Below are positions 44,233 to 53,389 of a DNA stretch of 63,894 nt, one piece after another; position 1 is the stretch's first letter; every line of letters starts with the position of its first letter. The translations under genes were made by a program, and so were the position numbers. The DNA comes from Spirochaetaceae bacterium (GTDB lineage: Bacteria > Spirochaetota > Spirochaetia > Treponematales > Treponemataceae). The notes under the pieces were generated by a model. That model saw only the letters and a program-made list of their open reading frames with translations, did not search any database and was not told where the DNA came from. The stretch spans positions 1 through 63,894 of the forward strand of contig JAGAOP010000017.1 of NCBI GenBank assembly GCA_017623685.1, read 5' to 3'.

Positions 44233-45441
44233 TTAGAACATTAAAATTAAAATCTGCGAAACTAGAACAACTGAAATCAATGCGATTGGATAAGTTGAAG
44301 CATATGCACCTGCAACCTTTTCTGTTTCAGCTGTAGAAATCAAAGTTCCTAATGCAGGAGTGGATGTCATACCACCACAGATTGATCCTAAATTGTTCAA
44401 CAAGTTTAATTTTAACACATATCTTGCAAAAATGTAACCTATAATCATTGGTAGCATTGTCATAATTATACCATAAATGAAGTAAACCCATTTAAAGTGA
44501 TCAACAAATTCTGCACCACCGGCAACACCTGCACCAATTAAGAAAAACATAAGACCAAGTTCTCTAAAGTTCTTTAGAGTTGGAGTTGAAGGTGTAACTG
44601 AAACATTTCCAATTTTTGCAAAATGACCAAAAATCAAAGACACTAGCAAACAGCCACCTGTTGTAGTTAAAGAAAAGTTTCCAATTTTAATTGAACCTAT
44701 AAGAATTCCTAAAACTGCAACAATGGAAAATGCACAAAAGCCAAACCCATCTAATTCCATTTCTTTTCCTGTTAATTTAGAAGGAACTTCTGGGTTATTT
44801 TCTGAAAGTTTTGCTCTTTCTTCTTCCATATTTGCCTTTGCTAATTTTGGCGTAAGTTGAACAAAAAGAACAACACCAATAACACCAAACAAATATGCAA
44901 TTCCGTGACCAACAGAAACCATTGCTTCAAGTTCTTCTGAGGTTACAGTTGCTTTTGCGGCAGAAAAGGCTGGAGTTGATGTTAATGAACCTGAAAGAAG
45001 ACCAACCAACATTGCAGCAGCTTCTTTTGGATCTGATTCATAAACTTTGATGTCGAACATAGTACAAGCCCAACATGAAATTCCACCAACCAGAATGATA
45101 ATCAAACCAATCAAAATGTAGGATTTGAAGTTTTTCTTAAAGTCACCAAAGAAATTTGGACCTGCAATAAACCCAACAGAAGTAACGAACAAAATCAAGC
45201 CAAGATTTTCAACAATCTTTAATGCATTTGTAACATATGTTACTCCTTCAACTTTTAACTGTTCTTCAAGAGGAGCATAAAGCAAAGCACCAAAAAGCAA
45301 GGCAACAATAAAAACACCAGCTGTTCCAAGAGAAACACCTTTAATTGTAATACGTCCTAAAAGGTAACCTAAGCCTGCTATTGTAAAAACAGAAAAAACT
45401 AGAAATGATATTGTTTTTACAGATAATAATCCTAGAACCAT
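44233..45441 (-). CDS. AspT/YidE-type transporter, minimal form
   Basis: 402 aa, about ten helices in two repeats. The repeats share a signature: LLSGSLTSTPAFSAA (about 145) and ICGGMTSTPALGTLI (about 360). Proteins of the AspT family (aspartate:alanine exchangers) and YidE/YbjL relatives have these duplications, usually with TrkA-C domains between them; here the linker is only about 35 polar residues and has no TrkA-C. Placed between frdA and the ferredoxin, it is a good candidate for succinate efflux or fumarate/succinate or aspartate exchange. That role is inferred from context. Confidence 0.8.
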   Translation of the reverse strand: MVLGLLSVKTISFLVFSVFTIAGLGYLLGRITIKGVSLGTAGVFIVALLFGALLYAPLEEQLKVEGVTYVTNALKIVENLGLILFVTSVGFIAGPNFFGDFKKNFKSYILIGLIIILVGGISCWACTMFDIKVYESDPKEAAAMLVGLLSGSLTSTPAFSAAKATVTSEELEAMVSVGHGIAYLFGVIGVVLFVQLTPKLAKANMEEERAKLSENNPEVPSKLTGKEMELDGFGFCAFSIVAVLGILIGSIKIGNFSLTTTGGCLLVSLIFGHFAKIGNVSVTPSTPTLKNFRELGLMFFLIGAGVAGGAEFVDHFKWVYFIYGIIMTMLPMIIGYIFARYVLKLNLLNNLGSICGGMTSTPALGTLISTAETEKVAGAYASTYPIALISVVLVSQILILMF

Positions 45442-45466
45442 TTTTTTCTCCTACTGTCCTATTATA

Positions 45467-45489
45467 ACAGGGGCTAAAACAACCCCTGT
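45467..45489 (-). other. Hairpin between frdA and the transporter gene
   Basis: ACAGGGG (45467-45473) pairs with CCCCTGT (45483-45489) around 9 nt. No T-run follows; likely an intercistronic stability element. Confidence 0.45.
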
Positions 45490-45494
45490 ATTGA

Positions 45495-47096
45495 TTAATT
45501 TTTTCTTGCGTAGGAAGGTAGCAATTTTGGTGAAACTGCATCACCTTCAATCTTTGCAGATTCTCTTTCTTTACAGAATGAATCCACGTGATTCATATTA
45601 AGTTTTCCTGGTAATTGAATATCTTTGAAAAGTTTTCCAGCTTCAATACCAGCTTCACGACCGAATACAACTACATCCAAGAGAGAGTTACCCATTAAGC
45701 GGTTTGTTCCGTGAATACCACCAGCTGCTTCACCTGCAACTAACAAATTTGCAACACCTGAATGACATTTGCTATCGATTTCTACCCCACCATTCTGATA
45801 GTGCAATGTTGGATAAACAAGAATTGGTTCTTTTCTAATATCAATTCCGTATTTTCCAAACATACGTAACATTGCTGGGATACGTTTTTCGATTGTACCT
45901 TCTCCATGAATTGCTTCAATCATGGGAGTATCAAGCCAAACACCTTGCCCGATTTCTGTTTCAATTCCGTTACCTTCCCGACACTGACGAATAATTCCAG
46001 ATGCATTTACATCACGGGTTTCTAGAGGATGAATATATACTTCTCCCTTTGCGTTCACAAGTTTTGCTCCAAGGGAACGTACTTTTTCTGTAACCAAAGC
46101 ACCCAAAATTTGTGATGGATAAGCAGTTCCGGTGGGATGATACTGCAAAGAATCTTGGTACATTAATTTTGCCCCAGCGCGATAAGCTAAAACCAAACCG
46201 TCAGCTGTTGCACCATAGTGATTTGATGTAGGGAATCCTTGGTAGTGCATACGCCCTGCTCCACCTGTTGCAATTACAACAACTTTTGCTTTTGCAACCA
46301 TTAATTCTTTAGTTTCCATATTCATCAAAACAGCACCAGCTGCATTTCCTTTTTCATCCTTTAGGATTTCGATAGCAGCTGTAAAATCTACAACTTTAAT
46401 TGCATCAGGGCGATTAAGAACTTCATCTCGTAAAGTTCTCATGATTTCTGCTCCGGAATAGTCTTTGCAAGCGTGCATACGTTTGCGGCTTGTCCCACCC
46501 CCATGAGTTGTAACCATTGTTCCATCTTCAGTTTTGTCGAATTCCACACCAAGATCATTTAACCATTTAATTGCAATAGGTGCTTTTGTTGTAAGTGTAT
46601 AAACCAATTCAGGCTTTGCATCGAAGTGACCACCACCAAATGCATCCAAATAATGCTGAGCAGGGCTGTCATTTGGCTTATCTGCAGCCTGAATTCCCCC
46701 TTCTGCCATCATTGTGTTAGCATCTCCAACACGAAGTTTTGTTACAAGTAGGACATTTGCACCAGCGTTAGAAGCTTCGATTGCAGCAGAGGTTCCAGCT
46801 CCACCTCCACCAATTACAAGAACATCTGTTTCGTATGTAATTTTATCCAAATCTACGTCTTTTGCTGTAACACGAGGTTTTGCCTGAAGCATTGCAGCAA
46901 GTTCAATGGGAGCTTTTTCTCCCTTATTTGGACCAATTTTTAGCTCTTCAAATTGCGAAGCAATACGATCTGGATGATATTCTTTTAAAAGAGCATCTTT
47001 TTCGTCTGCGGTTAAACGAGTAGGTTCAAATTTAATATTTTCTTCACGTTTTTCTGCAACAATCTTAGCCAAATCATCTAATTTATTGTTATACAT
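45495..47096 (-). CDS. frdA: Soluble fumarate reductase flavoprotein subunit (TfrA-like)
   Basis: 533 aa. An unusual N-terminal extension of about 88 residues precedes the FAD-binding Rossmann motif VLVIGGGGAGTSAA (93-105). Substrate and flavin motifs: MAEGGIQAA, THGGGTSRKRMHACKDYSG, QYHPTGTAYPSQI and AGEAAGGIHGTNRLMGNSLLD. The residue that is the flavin-linking His in E. coli FrdA (SHTVAAEGG) is Asn127 here (ANTMMAEGG), so FAD should be noncovalent, as in methanogen TfrA and L-aspartate oxidase. With no membrane anchor gene nearby it should be cytoplasmic. Preceded by frdB, 18 nt away; SD AAGGAAGG. Confidence 0.9.
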   Translation of the reverse strand: MYNNKLDDLAKIVAEKREENIKFEPTRLTADEKDALLKEYHPDRIASQFEELKIGPNKGEKAPIELAAMLQAKPRVTAKDVDLDKITYETDVLVIGGGGAGTSAAIEASNAGANVLLVTKLRVGDANTMMAEGGIQAADKPNDSPAQHYLDAFGGGHFDAKPELVYTLTTKAPIAIKWLNDLGVEFDKTEDGTMVTTHGGGTSRKRMHACKDYSGAEIMRTLRDEVLNRPDAIKVVDFTAAIEILKDEKGNAAGAVLMNMETKELMVAKAKVVVIATGGAGRMHYQGFPTSNHYGATADGLVLAYRAGAKLMYQDSLQYHPTGTAYPSQILGALVTEKVRSLGAKLVNAKGEVYIHPLETRDVNASGIIRQCREGNGIETEIGQGVWLDTPMIEAIHGEGTIEKRIPAMLRMFGKYGIDIRKEPILVYPTLHYQNGGVEIDSKCHSGVANLLVAGEAAGGIHGTNRLMGNSLLDVVVFGREAGIEAGKLFKDIQLPGKLNMNHVDSFCKERESAKIEGDAVSPKLLPSYARKN

Positions 47097-47114
47097 AATT
47101 CCTTCCTTCCTCGT

Positions 47115-47789
47115 TTATTTTTCTATGTCACGATTATTATAAAGCTCTTTGATTTCTGCCAAAGGCTTTTTCATAATTGACTGAATTAATTCTTCGCATT
47201 TACCTTCGTTAAGTTCATTTACACGATCGATAAGATGCTTAGATTCTGGCTGCAAATATTTTCCATTGATACGGCGTGCAAGTTCTGCAACTTGAGGATG
47301 AGAAATACCTGCAGGACAACGAGATGAACAAACTCCACACATTACACAGTCAAAAGATTCCTCGGCACATTTTTCAAACTCACCACGCTGAGCATAAGCA
47401 ATATACTGCATTACGTTCAAACTTTGGGTACAAGCTTTTGTACAAGCATTACAACCAATACAACTGTATATTTCCGGATAAAGTTGCATCATTACAGACT
47501 GATCTGTTTTAATTTTTTCTACATCGTAAACCTTTTTTACCAATGGAAAGAATGGCAGTGTTGCAACATACATATCTTGTTCAACTTTTGTTTGACAAAC
47601 AAGACAAGCATGAAGTTCATTGTCTCCTTTAATACGATAAATTGTAGCACAAGCACCACAAAAACCGTTGCGGCATCCACAACCTCGAACCAATTCGTAA
47701 CCGGCATATTCCATAGCAGTCATAATTGTAAGTTCTGCTGGAACATCATATTTTTTTCCCATTAAATAAACAGAAACCATATCACTCAT
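47115..47789 (-). CDS. frdB: Fumarate reductase iron-sulfur subunit (TfrB/FrdB-like)
   Basis: 224 aa from ATG 47789, placed 7 nt after GAGAGG; the TTG 15 nt upstream overlaps the SD and is rejected. N-terminal plant-type [2Fe-2S] domain with GCGCRNGFCGACATIY and ACLVC, then CIGCNACTKAC and CVMCGVCSSRC. In E. coli FrdB the second set has Val in place of its second Cys and holds [3Fe-4S]; here all four cysteines exist, so two [4Fe-4S] clusters are expected. It lacks the C-terminal CCG (HdrB) region of methanogen TfrB; that function is encoded separately by hdrB in the same operon. Confidence 0.9.
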   Translation of the reverse strand: MSDMVSVYLMGKKYDVPAELTIMTAMEYAGYELVRGCGCRNGFCGACATIYRIKGDNELHACLVCQTKVEQDMYVATLPFFPLVKKVYDVEKIKTDQSVMMQLYPEIYSCIGCNACTKACTQSLNVMQYIAYAQRGEFEKCAEESFDCVMCGVCSSRCPAGISHPQVAELARRINGKYLQPESKHLIDRVNELNEGKCEELIQSIMKKPLAEIKELYNNRDIEK

Positions 47790-47804
47790 AGCATTTCCTC
47801 TCAA

Positions 47805-48632
47805 TTAATACTCAGAAGGTAATTCACCAAGCTGATCAAAACGGAATACAGGTCCGTCTTTGCAAACATATTTGTCACCAATATTACAACGTCCACACTT
47901 GCCAACTCCACACTTCATGCGAAGTTCCATTGTAGTGTAAACCTGAGTGTCTTCAAACCCAAGCTCTTTTAATCCAGCAAGAGTGAATTTAATCATAACG
48001 GGAGGTCCACACATAAGAATTGTTTTTCTTAAATCTGGATTTAATTCTTTTACATAATTTGGAATAAATCCAACGTGACCGTCCCAATCATCTTGAGGAT
48101 TATCGATTGTTAGATTTACTTCTACCCCATCTGTTTTCATCCATTCATCAAGGATTTCTTTGTAAGCAACTAAATCAGCTTTTGACCGTGAACCATAAAC
48201 AATCTGAACAGAACCGTAGTTTTCTCTTTTGTCTCGAACATAATTAATTACAGAGCGAAGTGGAGCAAGTCCGATTCCACCAGCAATAAAAAGCAAGTCT
48301 TTTCCCTTTAATTCTGTTTCTACAGGAAATCCATTCCCGTAGGGGCCACGAACTGTAATTTGTTGTCCAATCTCCATTTCGTGAAGCCATGTAGTTAAAC
48401 AGCCACACTTTTTTACGCTGAATTCCATAAATTCTGTGTTTGTGGGCGAAGAAGTAATAGAAATCATTGCTTCACTTACACCTGGAACAGAAAGCATTGC
48501 ACACTGACCAGGAATATGCTCGAACAATTTTTTTCCGTCAGGTCCAACTACACGAAATGTTTTTACATCAGGTGTTTCTTGACGAATGTCGGTTACAACT
48601 GCAACCTTTGGAATTAGAACATCTTGTTCCAT
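47805..48632 (-). CDS. flxA: FlxA-like FAD/NAD-binding oxidoreductase subunit
   Basis: 275 aa ferredoxin-NADP reductase-fold subunit. FAD part: PGQCAMLSVPGVSEAMISITSSP (about 42-65) and RGPYGNGFPVE; NAD part: LLFIAGGIGLAPLRSVINY (about 110) and LMCGPPVMIKF; C-terminal [2Fe-2S] cysteines in KCGVGKCGRC and VCKDGP. Homologues include anaerobic sulfite reductase B, hydrogenase gamma subunits and Desulfovibrio FlxA, which oxidises NADH for HdrABC. It overlaps flxB (TAATG). Confidence 0.88.
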   Translation of the reverse strand: MEQDVLIPKVAVVTDIRQETPDVKTFRVVGPDGKKLFEHIPGQCAMLSVPGVSEAMISITSSPTNTEFMEFSVKKCGCLTTWLHEMEIGQQITVRGPYGNGFPVETELKGKDLLFIAGGIGLAPLRSVINYVRDKRENYGSVQIVYGSRSKADLVAYKEILDEWMKTDGVEVNLTIDNPQDDWDGHVGFIPNYVKELNPDLRKTILMCGPPVMIKFTLAGLKELGFEDTQVYTTMELRMKCGVGKCGRCNIGDKYVCKDGPVFRFDQLGELPSEY

Positions 48633-49660
48633 TATTTATCCCCCAGTGTTTTCATTACTTTAACAATATTCATTGAAATTGGGCATTTTACTAAACAGCG
48701 ACCACATCCTACACAACCAAATTGACCTTCATTGTTTGACGGGAAGTAAACAAGTTTATGCATAAATCTTTGTCTAAACCGTTCAAGTTGAGTAAGTCTA
48801 GGATTTCCGTGGGCCATTTTTGTAAAATCTGAATACATACAACTGTCCCAACATCTAAATCTTTTTATTCCGTGACCTGTATCAAAGTCCCTAATATCGT
48901 AGCATTGACAAGTAGGACAAACAAAAGTACAGGTTCCGCAACCAAGACAAGCTTCTGAAAGACTAGCCCATGCAGAATCATTGAAAATATCCAAAAGATT
49001 TTCTGGTTTAAACCTATCTTTTTTCAGATTTGCAAAGGATTGTTTTTTCATCTTTTCAGCGATTTCTTTTTTCTGTTCTTCTACCACAGAGGTTGCTTTT
49101 CCGTCAGCGGCAGCTAAAACAGAAGCAAATGAATCCACAAAAATACGTCCTTTGTCTGTTTGTGGTTCAAGGTATAAAATTTCATCTGCAATCCAACCAC
49201 TTACATCACCTAGTGGATTTGCAGCATCAATTCCAAACAATGAACAAAAACAGGTGGCAGCAGGCTTTGTACAAGCTAAAGTAATTATCGTTCCATGTTC
49301 TCGTCGATTCTTATAAAAAGAGTCTACTGGATCTACAAGAAATACTTTATCCAAAATGCCAAAACTTGCAGCATCACAAGCCTTTACGCCAAATACTACA
49401 AAATCTTCAACATCATCCCTATTTTCTACAACATCAATATTTTTGCCTTCCATTTTGAAGTCTACAATATTTTCTGTTTGAGGAAAAAAGAAATCCTTGG
49501 CACTACGAATTGTGTTCAAAGCGGAACTAAGAACATCCCCTTGTTGCCACTTTTTGAATTCAGCCTGACCTGCAGAATTATCTACAGGTAAATATACATC
49601 TTGTTTTTCTGCAATAGCGGCAAACAACTTATTTAGTTCAGCAACAGAAATTTGTACCAT
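48632..49660 (-). CDS. flxB: FlxB-like iron-sulfur subunit (4Fe-4S dicluster)
   Basis: 342 aa. The N-terminal ~200 residues match the AsrA/HydB-type domain (FVVFGVKACDAASFGILDKVF, ITLACTKPAATCFC). C-terminal ferredoxin clusters: CLGCGTCTFVCPTCQC (about 236) and CVGCGRCLVKCP (about 318). In Flx systems this subunit relays electrons between the NADH-oxidising FlxA and HdrA. Start overlaps the flxC stop (TAATG), flxA start overlaps its own stop, so all three are translationally coupled. Confidence 0.87.
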   Translation of the reverse strand: MVQISVAELNKLFAAIAEKQDVYLPVDNSAGQAEFKKWQQGDVLSSALNTIRSAKDFFFPQTENIVDFKMEGKNIDVVENRDDVEDFVVFGVKACDAASFGILDKVFLVDPVDSFYKNRREHGTIITLACTKPAATCFCSLFGIDAANPLGDVSGWIADEILYLEPQTDKGRIFVDSFASVLAAADGKATSVVEEQKKEIAEKMKKQSFANLKKDRFKPENLLDIFNDSAWASLSEACLGCGTCTFVCPTCQCYDIRDFDTGHGIKRFRCWDSCMYSDFTKMAHGNPRLTQLERFRQRFMHKLVYFPSNNEGQFGCVGCGRCLVKCPISMNIVKVMKTLGDK

Positions 49661-50568
49661 TAGTTGCCTCCTTCTGGGCTTCGTTCATAAACAACGGAAG
49701 GTTCCACATCAACTGTTTTGTATGTGTTTAAAGGTGCTAGGCTGTCTGTATCAAATCCAGCCTGATAATCACCATATAATTCGTTTACGTCTTTAATGAA
49801 CTTACGATTCAAAAGATGCAAAGGAATATTCTGTGGGCAAACTCTAGAACATTCTCCACAGTCTGTACAGCGACCAGCTACATGGAAGGCCCGAATTATA
49901 TGGAACATATTTTCTTCAAAGTCGTCAGCTGCAGCTTTTTGTGCGATTCCAGAATTAGGGTTATCAAAAACGCATTGTTCACAGGAACAAGCTGGACATA
50001 CGTTACGGCAAGCATTGCAACGAATACAGCGAGAAAGTTCACCTCTCCAAAAGGCAAATCGTTCATCTGGGGTCTTGCTTTCTAGCTCTGCAACTTTTGC
50101 AAATCGTTTTTGTGCAACTTCTGCATCCAAGTCTGTTTCATCACAACCATCTAATAGTTCATCATATGCCATATGTTTTGAACCACGACAAACTGTACAG
50201 CGTTCATCTAGTTCTGCTTCTTCGCCGTGTTTCATTCCTTGACATGGAATTCCGATGGCATAAACATTTTCACGAATAATGCGATGTTCTTTTATAAGTT
50301 GATTAAAACTGTAAGTATCACAGGGTTTCAAAAATACAAGAATTTTCCCTTCTTTGCGGCTTTCTTTTATCAAATACTTTGACATATTCGGACCGCAAAA
50401 CTCATTATAAATGAAGGAAGAATCCAATTCTTCAGCATTTTCAAAAATTGCTGGAGTAATATCGTATTCAAAAAGCCCCTTTTGCCAACCTATTACACGG
50501 TTTACATTTCCGGAGGCTAGCATTTCCTTGGCCTTTGCTAACATGGCGGTGTTTATCCCTTCGTACAT
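49660..50568 (-). CDS. flxC: FlxC-like 4Fe-4S ferredoxin subunit
   Basis: 302 aa. N-terminal region of FrhB/Hdr-associated type (FIYNEFCGPNMSKYLIKESRKEGKILVFLKPCDTYSFNQLI), with CTVC near residue 125, then clusters CIRCNACRNVCPACSCEQC (about 181) and CTDCGECSRVCP (about 232). The clustering with flxA, flxB, flxD and hdrABC mirrors the Desulfovibrio flxABCD-hdrABC locus. It starts inside flxD (16-nt overlap). SD TTGGAGG. Confidence 0.85.
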   Translation of the reverse strand: MYEGINTAMLAKAKEMLASGNVNRVIGWQKGLFEYDITPAIFENAEELDSSFIYNEFCGPNMSKYLIKESRKEGKILVFLKPCDTYSFNQLIKEHRIIRENVYAIGIPCQGMKHGEEAELDERCTVCRGSKHMAYDELLDGCDETDLDAEVAQKRFAKVAELESKTPDERFAFWRGELSRCIRCNACRNVCPACSCEQCVFDNPNSGIAQKAAADDFEENMFHIIRAFHVAGRCTDCGECSRVCPQNIPLHLLNRKFIKDVNELYGDYQAGFDTDSLAPLNTYKTVDVEPSVVYERSPEGGN

Positions 50569-50999
50569 CGCAAATCCTCCAAACGTTTATTTTTTCCAAG
50601 AGCAGTAATTGTTTCCACAAACTCGTTCATTGTAGTAGCAAATTTTGCACCTTCTGCAGCAGAAACCCATTCAACTCGGGTACGACCTTTTTCTATTCCC
50701 AAGAAATCTAGCATAGAAAAAAGCAATGTCATGCGGCGACGAGCAAAATAATTTCCACTAGTATAATGGCAGTCACCTGGGTGACAACCACACATGATTA
50801 CACCATCAGCTCCACGCTGAAAAGCACGAAGAATAAACATAGGGTTTACCCTACAAGAACAAGGCACCCGAATAATTTTTACGTCGGCAGGATAGGCTAA
50901 ACGGTTAGTTCCAGCCAAATCTGCACCTGCATAGGAACACCAGTTGCAGCAAAAAGCAACGATTTTAGGCTTCCATTCTTGATTTTCTGTTACCGGCAT
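50553..50999 (-). CDS. flxD: MvhD/FlxD-like [2Fe-2S] electron-transfer subunit
   Basis: 148 aa, full-length MvhD domain. Cysteine pattern: AFCCNWCSYAGADLAG (Cys17, 18, 21), VPCSCRVNP (47, 49) and MCGCHPGDCHYTSGN (70, 72, 77). MvhD-type subunits are the docking point that feeds electrons into HdrA. It overlaps hdrA by 10 nt and flxC by 16 nt. Confidence 0.9.
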   Translation of the reverse strand: MPVTENQEWKPKIVAFCCNWCSYAGADLAGTNRLAYPADVKIIRVPCSCRVNPMFILRAFQRGADGVIMCGCHPGDCHYTSGNYFARRRMTLLFSMLDFLGIEKGRTRVEWVSAAEGAKFATTMNEFVETITALGKNKRLEDLRCTKG

Positions 51000-52987
51000 A
51001 TTGCATCTACCTCCGCCATAATCTGTCTGTTAGAAAATCCCTTCAAATCCATAGCACCAGAAGGACATGCAACAGTACAAGCACCACAGCCTTGACAAAC
51101 TGCAGGGTTTACTTTTGCAACTCTGCGAATTGCAGTAGTTCTATCTGGCATTCTGAATTCCTTGTCTTCGTAAGTAATAGCACCATAGGGACAAACTTTT
51201 TCACAAGAAGAACAACCGTTACACATTAATTCATCGCTTTGAGCAACACAGGGGTTACCAGTTAGTTTATCTTTTACCAACAAACCAATAACTTTTGCAG
51301 CAGCTGCACTGGCTTGAGATACTGTTTCTGGAATATCCTTTGGTCCTTGACAGGTTCCAGAAAGAAAAACACCAGCTGTAGGACTTTCTACTGGACGTAG
51401 TTTTGGGTGAGCTTCTGTAAAAAAGTCGTTTGTATCCATACTTGCAGTAAGCATTGTTGCTAAAGGACGTGCTGTTTTATCTGGTTCAATGGCTGCAGCT
51501 AAAACAACTAAATCTGCATTTATATGTAGTTGTTTATTATCTAATAAATCTGAAGCTTGAACATCTAAGGTTCCATCAGCCTTAGGCACAACCTTTCCTA
51601 CCATACCCTTTATGTAGTGAACACCATATTGTTCAACAGCACGACGATAGAATTCATCGAAACTTTTTCCTGGAGTTCTAACGTCAATGTAAAAAACATA
51701 AACATCTGTATCAGGATATTTTTCGCGGGTAAGCATTGCGTGCTTTGCTGTGTACATACAGCAGATTTTTGAACAATACTCTTTTCCACCTTTACAACTA
51801 TTAGATTCACGGCTACCAACACACTGAACAAACACAATTGTATGGGGATGTTTCCCATCAGAAGGTCTAAGCAAGGTTCCATTTGTTGGACCTGCAGCAT
51901 TTGTAAGACGTTCAAATTCTAAAGAAGTGATTACATCCTTACTTTGAGAATAGGCATATTCATCATATGCATCGAGTTTTATTGGGTTAAACCCAGTTGC
52001 TACAACAATGGCTCCATATTTTTCTTCTACGAAAGAATCCTTTTGGGTGTAGTCGATGGCACCAGCACCACAAACTTTGGAGCAGACACCACACTTGCCA
52101 CTTTTAAGCATATTACAATAATCTGGATCGATTGTTGCCACCTTTGGAACCGCCTGAGCAAAAGGAATGTAAATTGCACGACGATTATTCATTCCTAAGT
52201 TAAATTCGTTAGGAACATTTTTTACAGGACACTTTTCTGTACAAACACCACAGCCTGTACACTTTGTTTCATTTACATAACGAGCTTTTCGTTTTATTGT
52301 AACAGTAAAGTTTCCAACAAAGCCAGAAACCTTTTCTACTTCGCTGTAAGAATATATTTTTATCTTATCGTTTTGAGCACAATCCACCATTTTTGGAGTA
52401 AGGATACAGGCTGCACAGTCCAATGTAGGGAAAGTTTTATCAATCTGGGTCATTTTACCACCAATGGTTGAATTCTTTTCTACAATGTCTACATCAAAAC
52501 CTGCTTCTGCAATATCCAAAGCTGTTTGAATACCTGCAATACCTCCACCAATAACCAAAGCTCTTTTTACAACAGGACTTTCACCTGGAACAAGTGGAGC
52601 ATTCAAGTGAACTTTTGCAACAGCTGCTTTTCCTAAAGCAATAGCCTTTTCTGTAGCTGTAGCCATATCCTTATGAATCCAAGAACATTGTTCACGAATG
52701 TTTGCAATTTCCACCATGTAGGAATTTAATCCTGCATCTGCAGCTGTTTTGCGAAAAGTTGCCTCGTGCATTCGAGGGGAACAAGAACAAATAACTGCAC
52801 CTGAAAGATTATTTTCTTTGATGGCATCTTTAATTAAGTTTTGACCAGCTTCAGAACACATATATTGGTATTCAGTTGAAACAACAACACCTGGTTCATT
52901 TTTTAAAGCTTCTGCAACAGCCTTAACATCAACAGTTGCCGCAATATTTGTACCACAATGGCACACAAAAACACCGATTCTTTGCAT
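50990..52987 (-). CDS. hdrA: HdrA-type FAD and iron-sulfur subunit (flavin bifurcation candidate)
   Basis: 665 aa. N-terminal HdrA domain (VFVCHCGTNIAATVDV, CSEAGQ, CSCSPRMHEATF), FAD Rossmann motif ALVIGGGIAGIQTALDIAEAG (about 142), FPTLDCAACILTPKM, then ferredoxin clusters CTGCGVCTEKCP (about 242), CGVCSKVC (about 300) and two C-terminal ones CNGCSSCEKVCP and CQGCGACTVACP (about 592 and 636). In methanogens and in Flx-Hdr systems HdrA carries the FAD that splits an electron pair between a high-potential acceptor and ferredoxin. Coupled to flxD by overlap; hdrC ends 9 nt upstream. Confidence 0.92.
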   Translation of the reverse strand: MQRIGVFVCHCGTNIAATVDVKAVAEALKNEPGVVVSTEYQYMCSEAGQNLIKDAIKENNLSGAVICSCSPRMHEATFRKTAADAGLNSYMVEIANIREQCSWIHKDMATATEKAIALGKAAVAKVHLNAPLVPGESPVVKRALVIGGGIAGIQTALDIAEAGFDVDIVEKNSTIGGKMTQIDKTFPTLDCAACILTPKMVDCAQNDKIKIYSYSEVEKVSGFVGNFTVTIKRKARYVNETKCTGCGVCTEKCPVKNVPNEFNLGMNNRRAIYIPFAQAVPKVATIDPDYCNMLKSGKCGVCSKVCGAGAIDYTQKDSFVEEKYGAIVVATGFNPIKLDAYDEYAYSQSKDVITSLEFERLTNAAGPTNGTLLRPSDGKHPHTIVFVQCVGSRESNSCKGGKEYCSKICCMYTAKHAMLTREKYPDTDVYVFYIDVRTPGKSFDEFYRRAVEQYGVHYIKGMVGKVVPKADGTLDVQASDLLDNKQLHINADLVVLAAAIEPDKTARPLATMLTASMDTNDFFTEAHPKLRPVESPTAGVFLSGTCQGPKDIPETVSQASAAAAKVIGLLVKDKLTGNPCVAQSDELMCNGCSSCEKVCPYGAITYEDKEFRMPDRTTAIRRVAKVNPAVCQGCGACTVACPSGAMDLKGFSNRQIMAEVDAICR

Positions 52988-52996
52988 AGCAGTTCC

Positions 52997-53389
52997 TTAC
53001 TTACTGTATTTCCTAAAAGCACTTACTAAAAGTTGCTGAGGAATCTCTGAATCTTCTGCAACTAAAGCAGGAATTTCTTCTGGCTTTAGATGATTCTGTC
53101 CTTGCTGACGTATAACTGCCAAGCGAACAGCTTCCACAAGTTTTGCAGGCTCTACGTTACGAGGGCAACGGTCAACACAGGCAAAACAAGAAAGACAACG
53201 GTACAAAGACTGGGAATTCATCAAAGGTTCGATATTACCAGTTTCTACCATGTACACAAACTGATGAGGATGGAATTCCATTTCATCGTAAGAAGGACAC
53301 GTAGCTGAGCATTTACCGCAACGCATACATTTACGGGGATTCACTCCACTTGAACGAATAATTTGTTCTTGTAGATTCTTATTTTCCAT
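52997..53389 (-). CDS. hdrC: HdrC-type 4Fe-4S subunit
   Basis: 130 aa from the ATG at 53389 (SD AGGAGG 5 nt upstream); an upstream in-frame start at 53413 is less suitable. Two ferredoxin motifs, CMRCGKCSATCP (about 21) and CLSCFACVDRCP (about 64), are the HdrC hallmark. It carries electrons from HdrA to HdrB. The start overlaps the hdrB stop by 11 nt. Confidence 0.9.
   Translation of the reverse strand: MENKNLQEQIIRSSGVNPRKCMRCGKCSATCPSYDEMEFHPHQFVYMVETGNIEPLMNSQSLYRCLSCFACVDRCPRNVEPAKLVEAVRLAVIRQQGQNHLKPEEIPALVAEDSEIPQQLLVSAFRKYSK

Noticed and set aside
45495..47789. Succinate dehydrogenase or quinol:fumarate reductase
   Set aside because: No membrane anchor genes, no flavin-linking His, and a second [4Fe-4S] motif in place of [3Fe-4S]; linkage to flx-hdr points to a soluble reductase.
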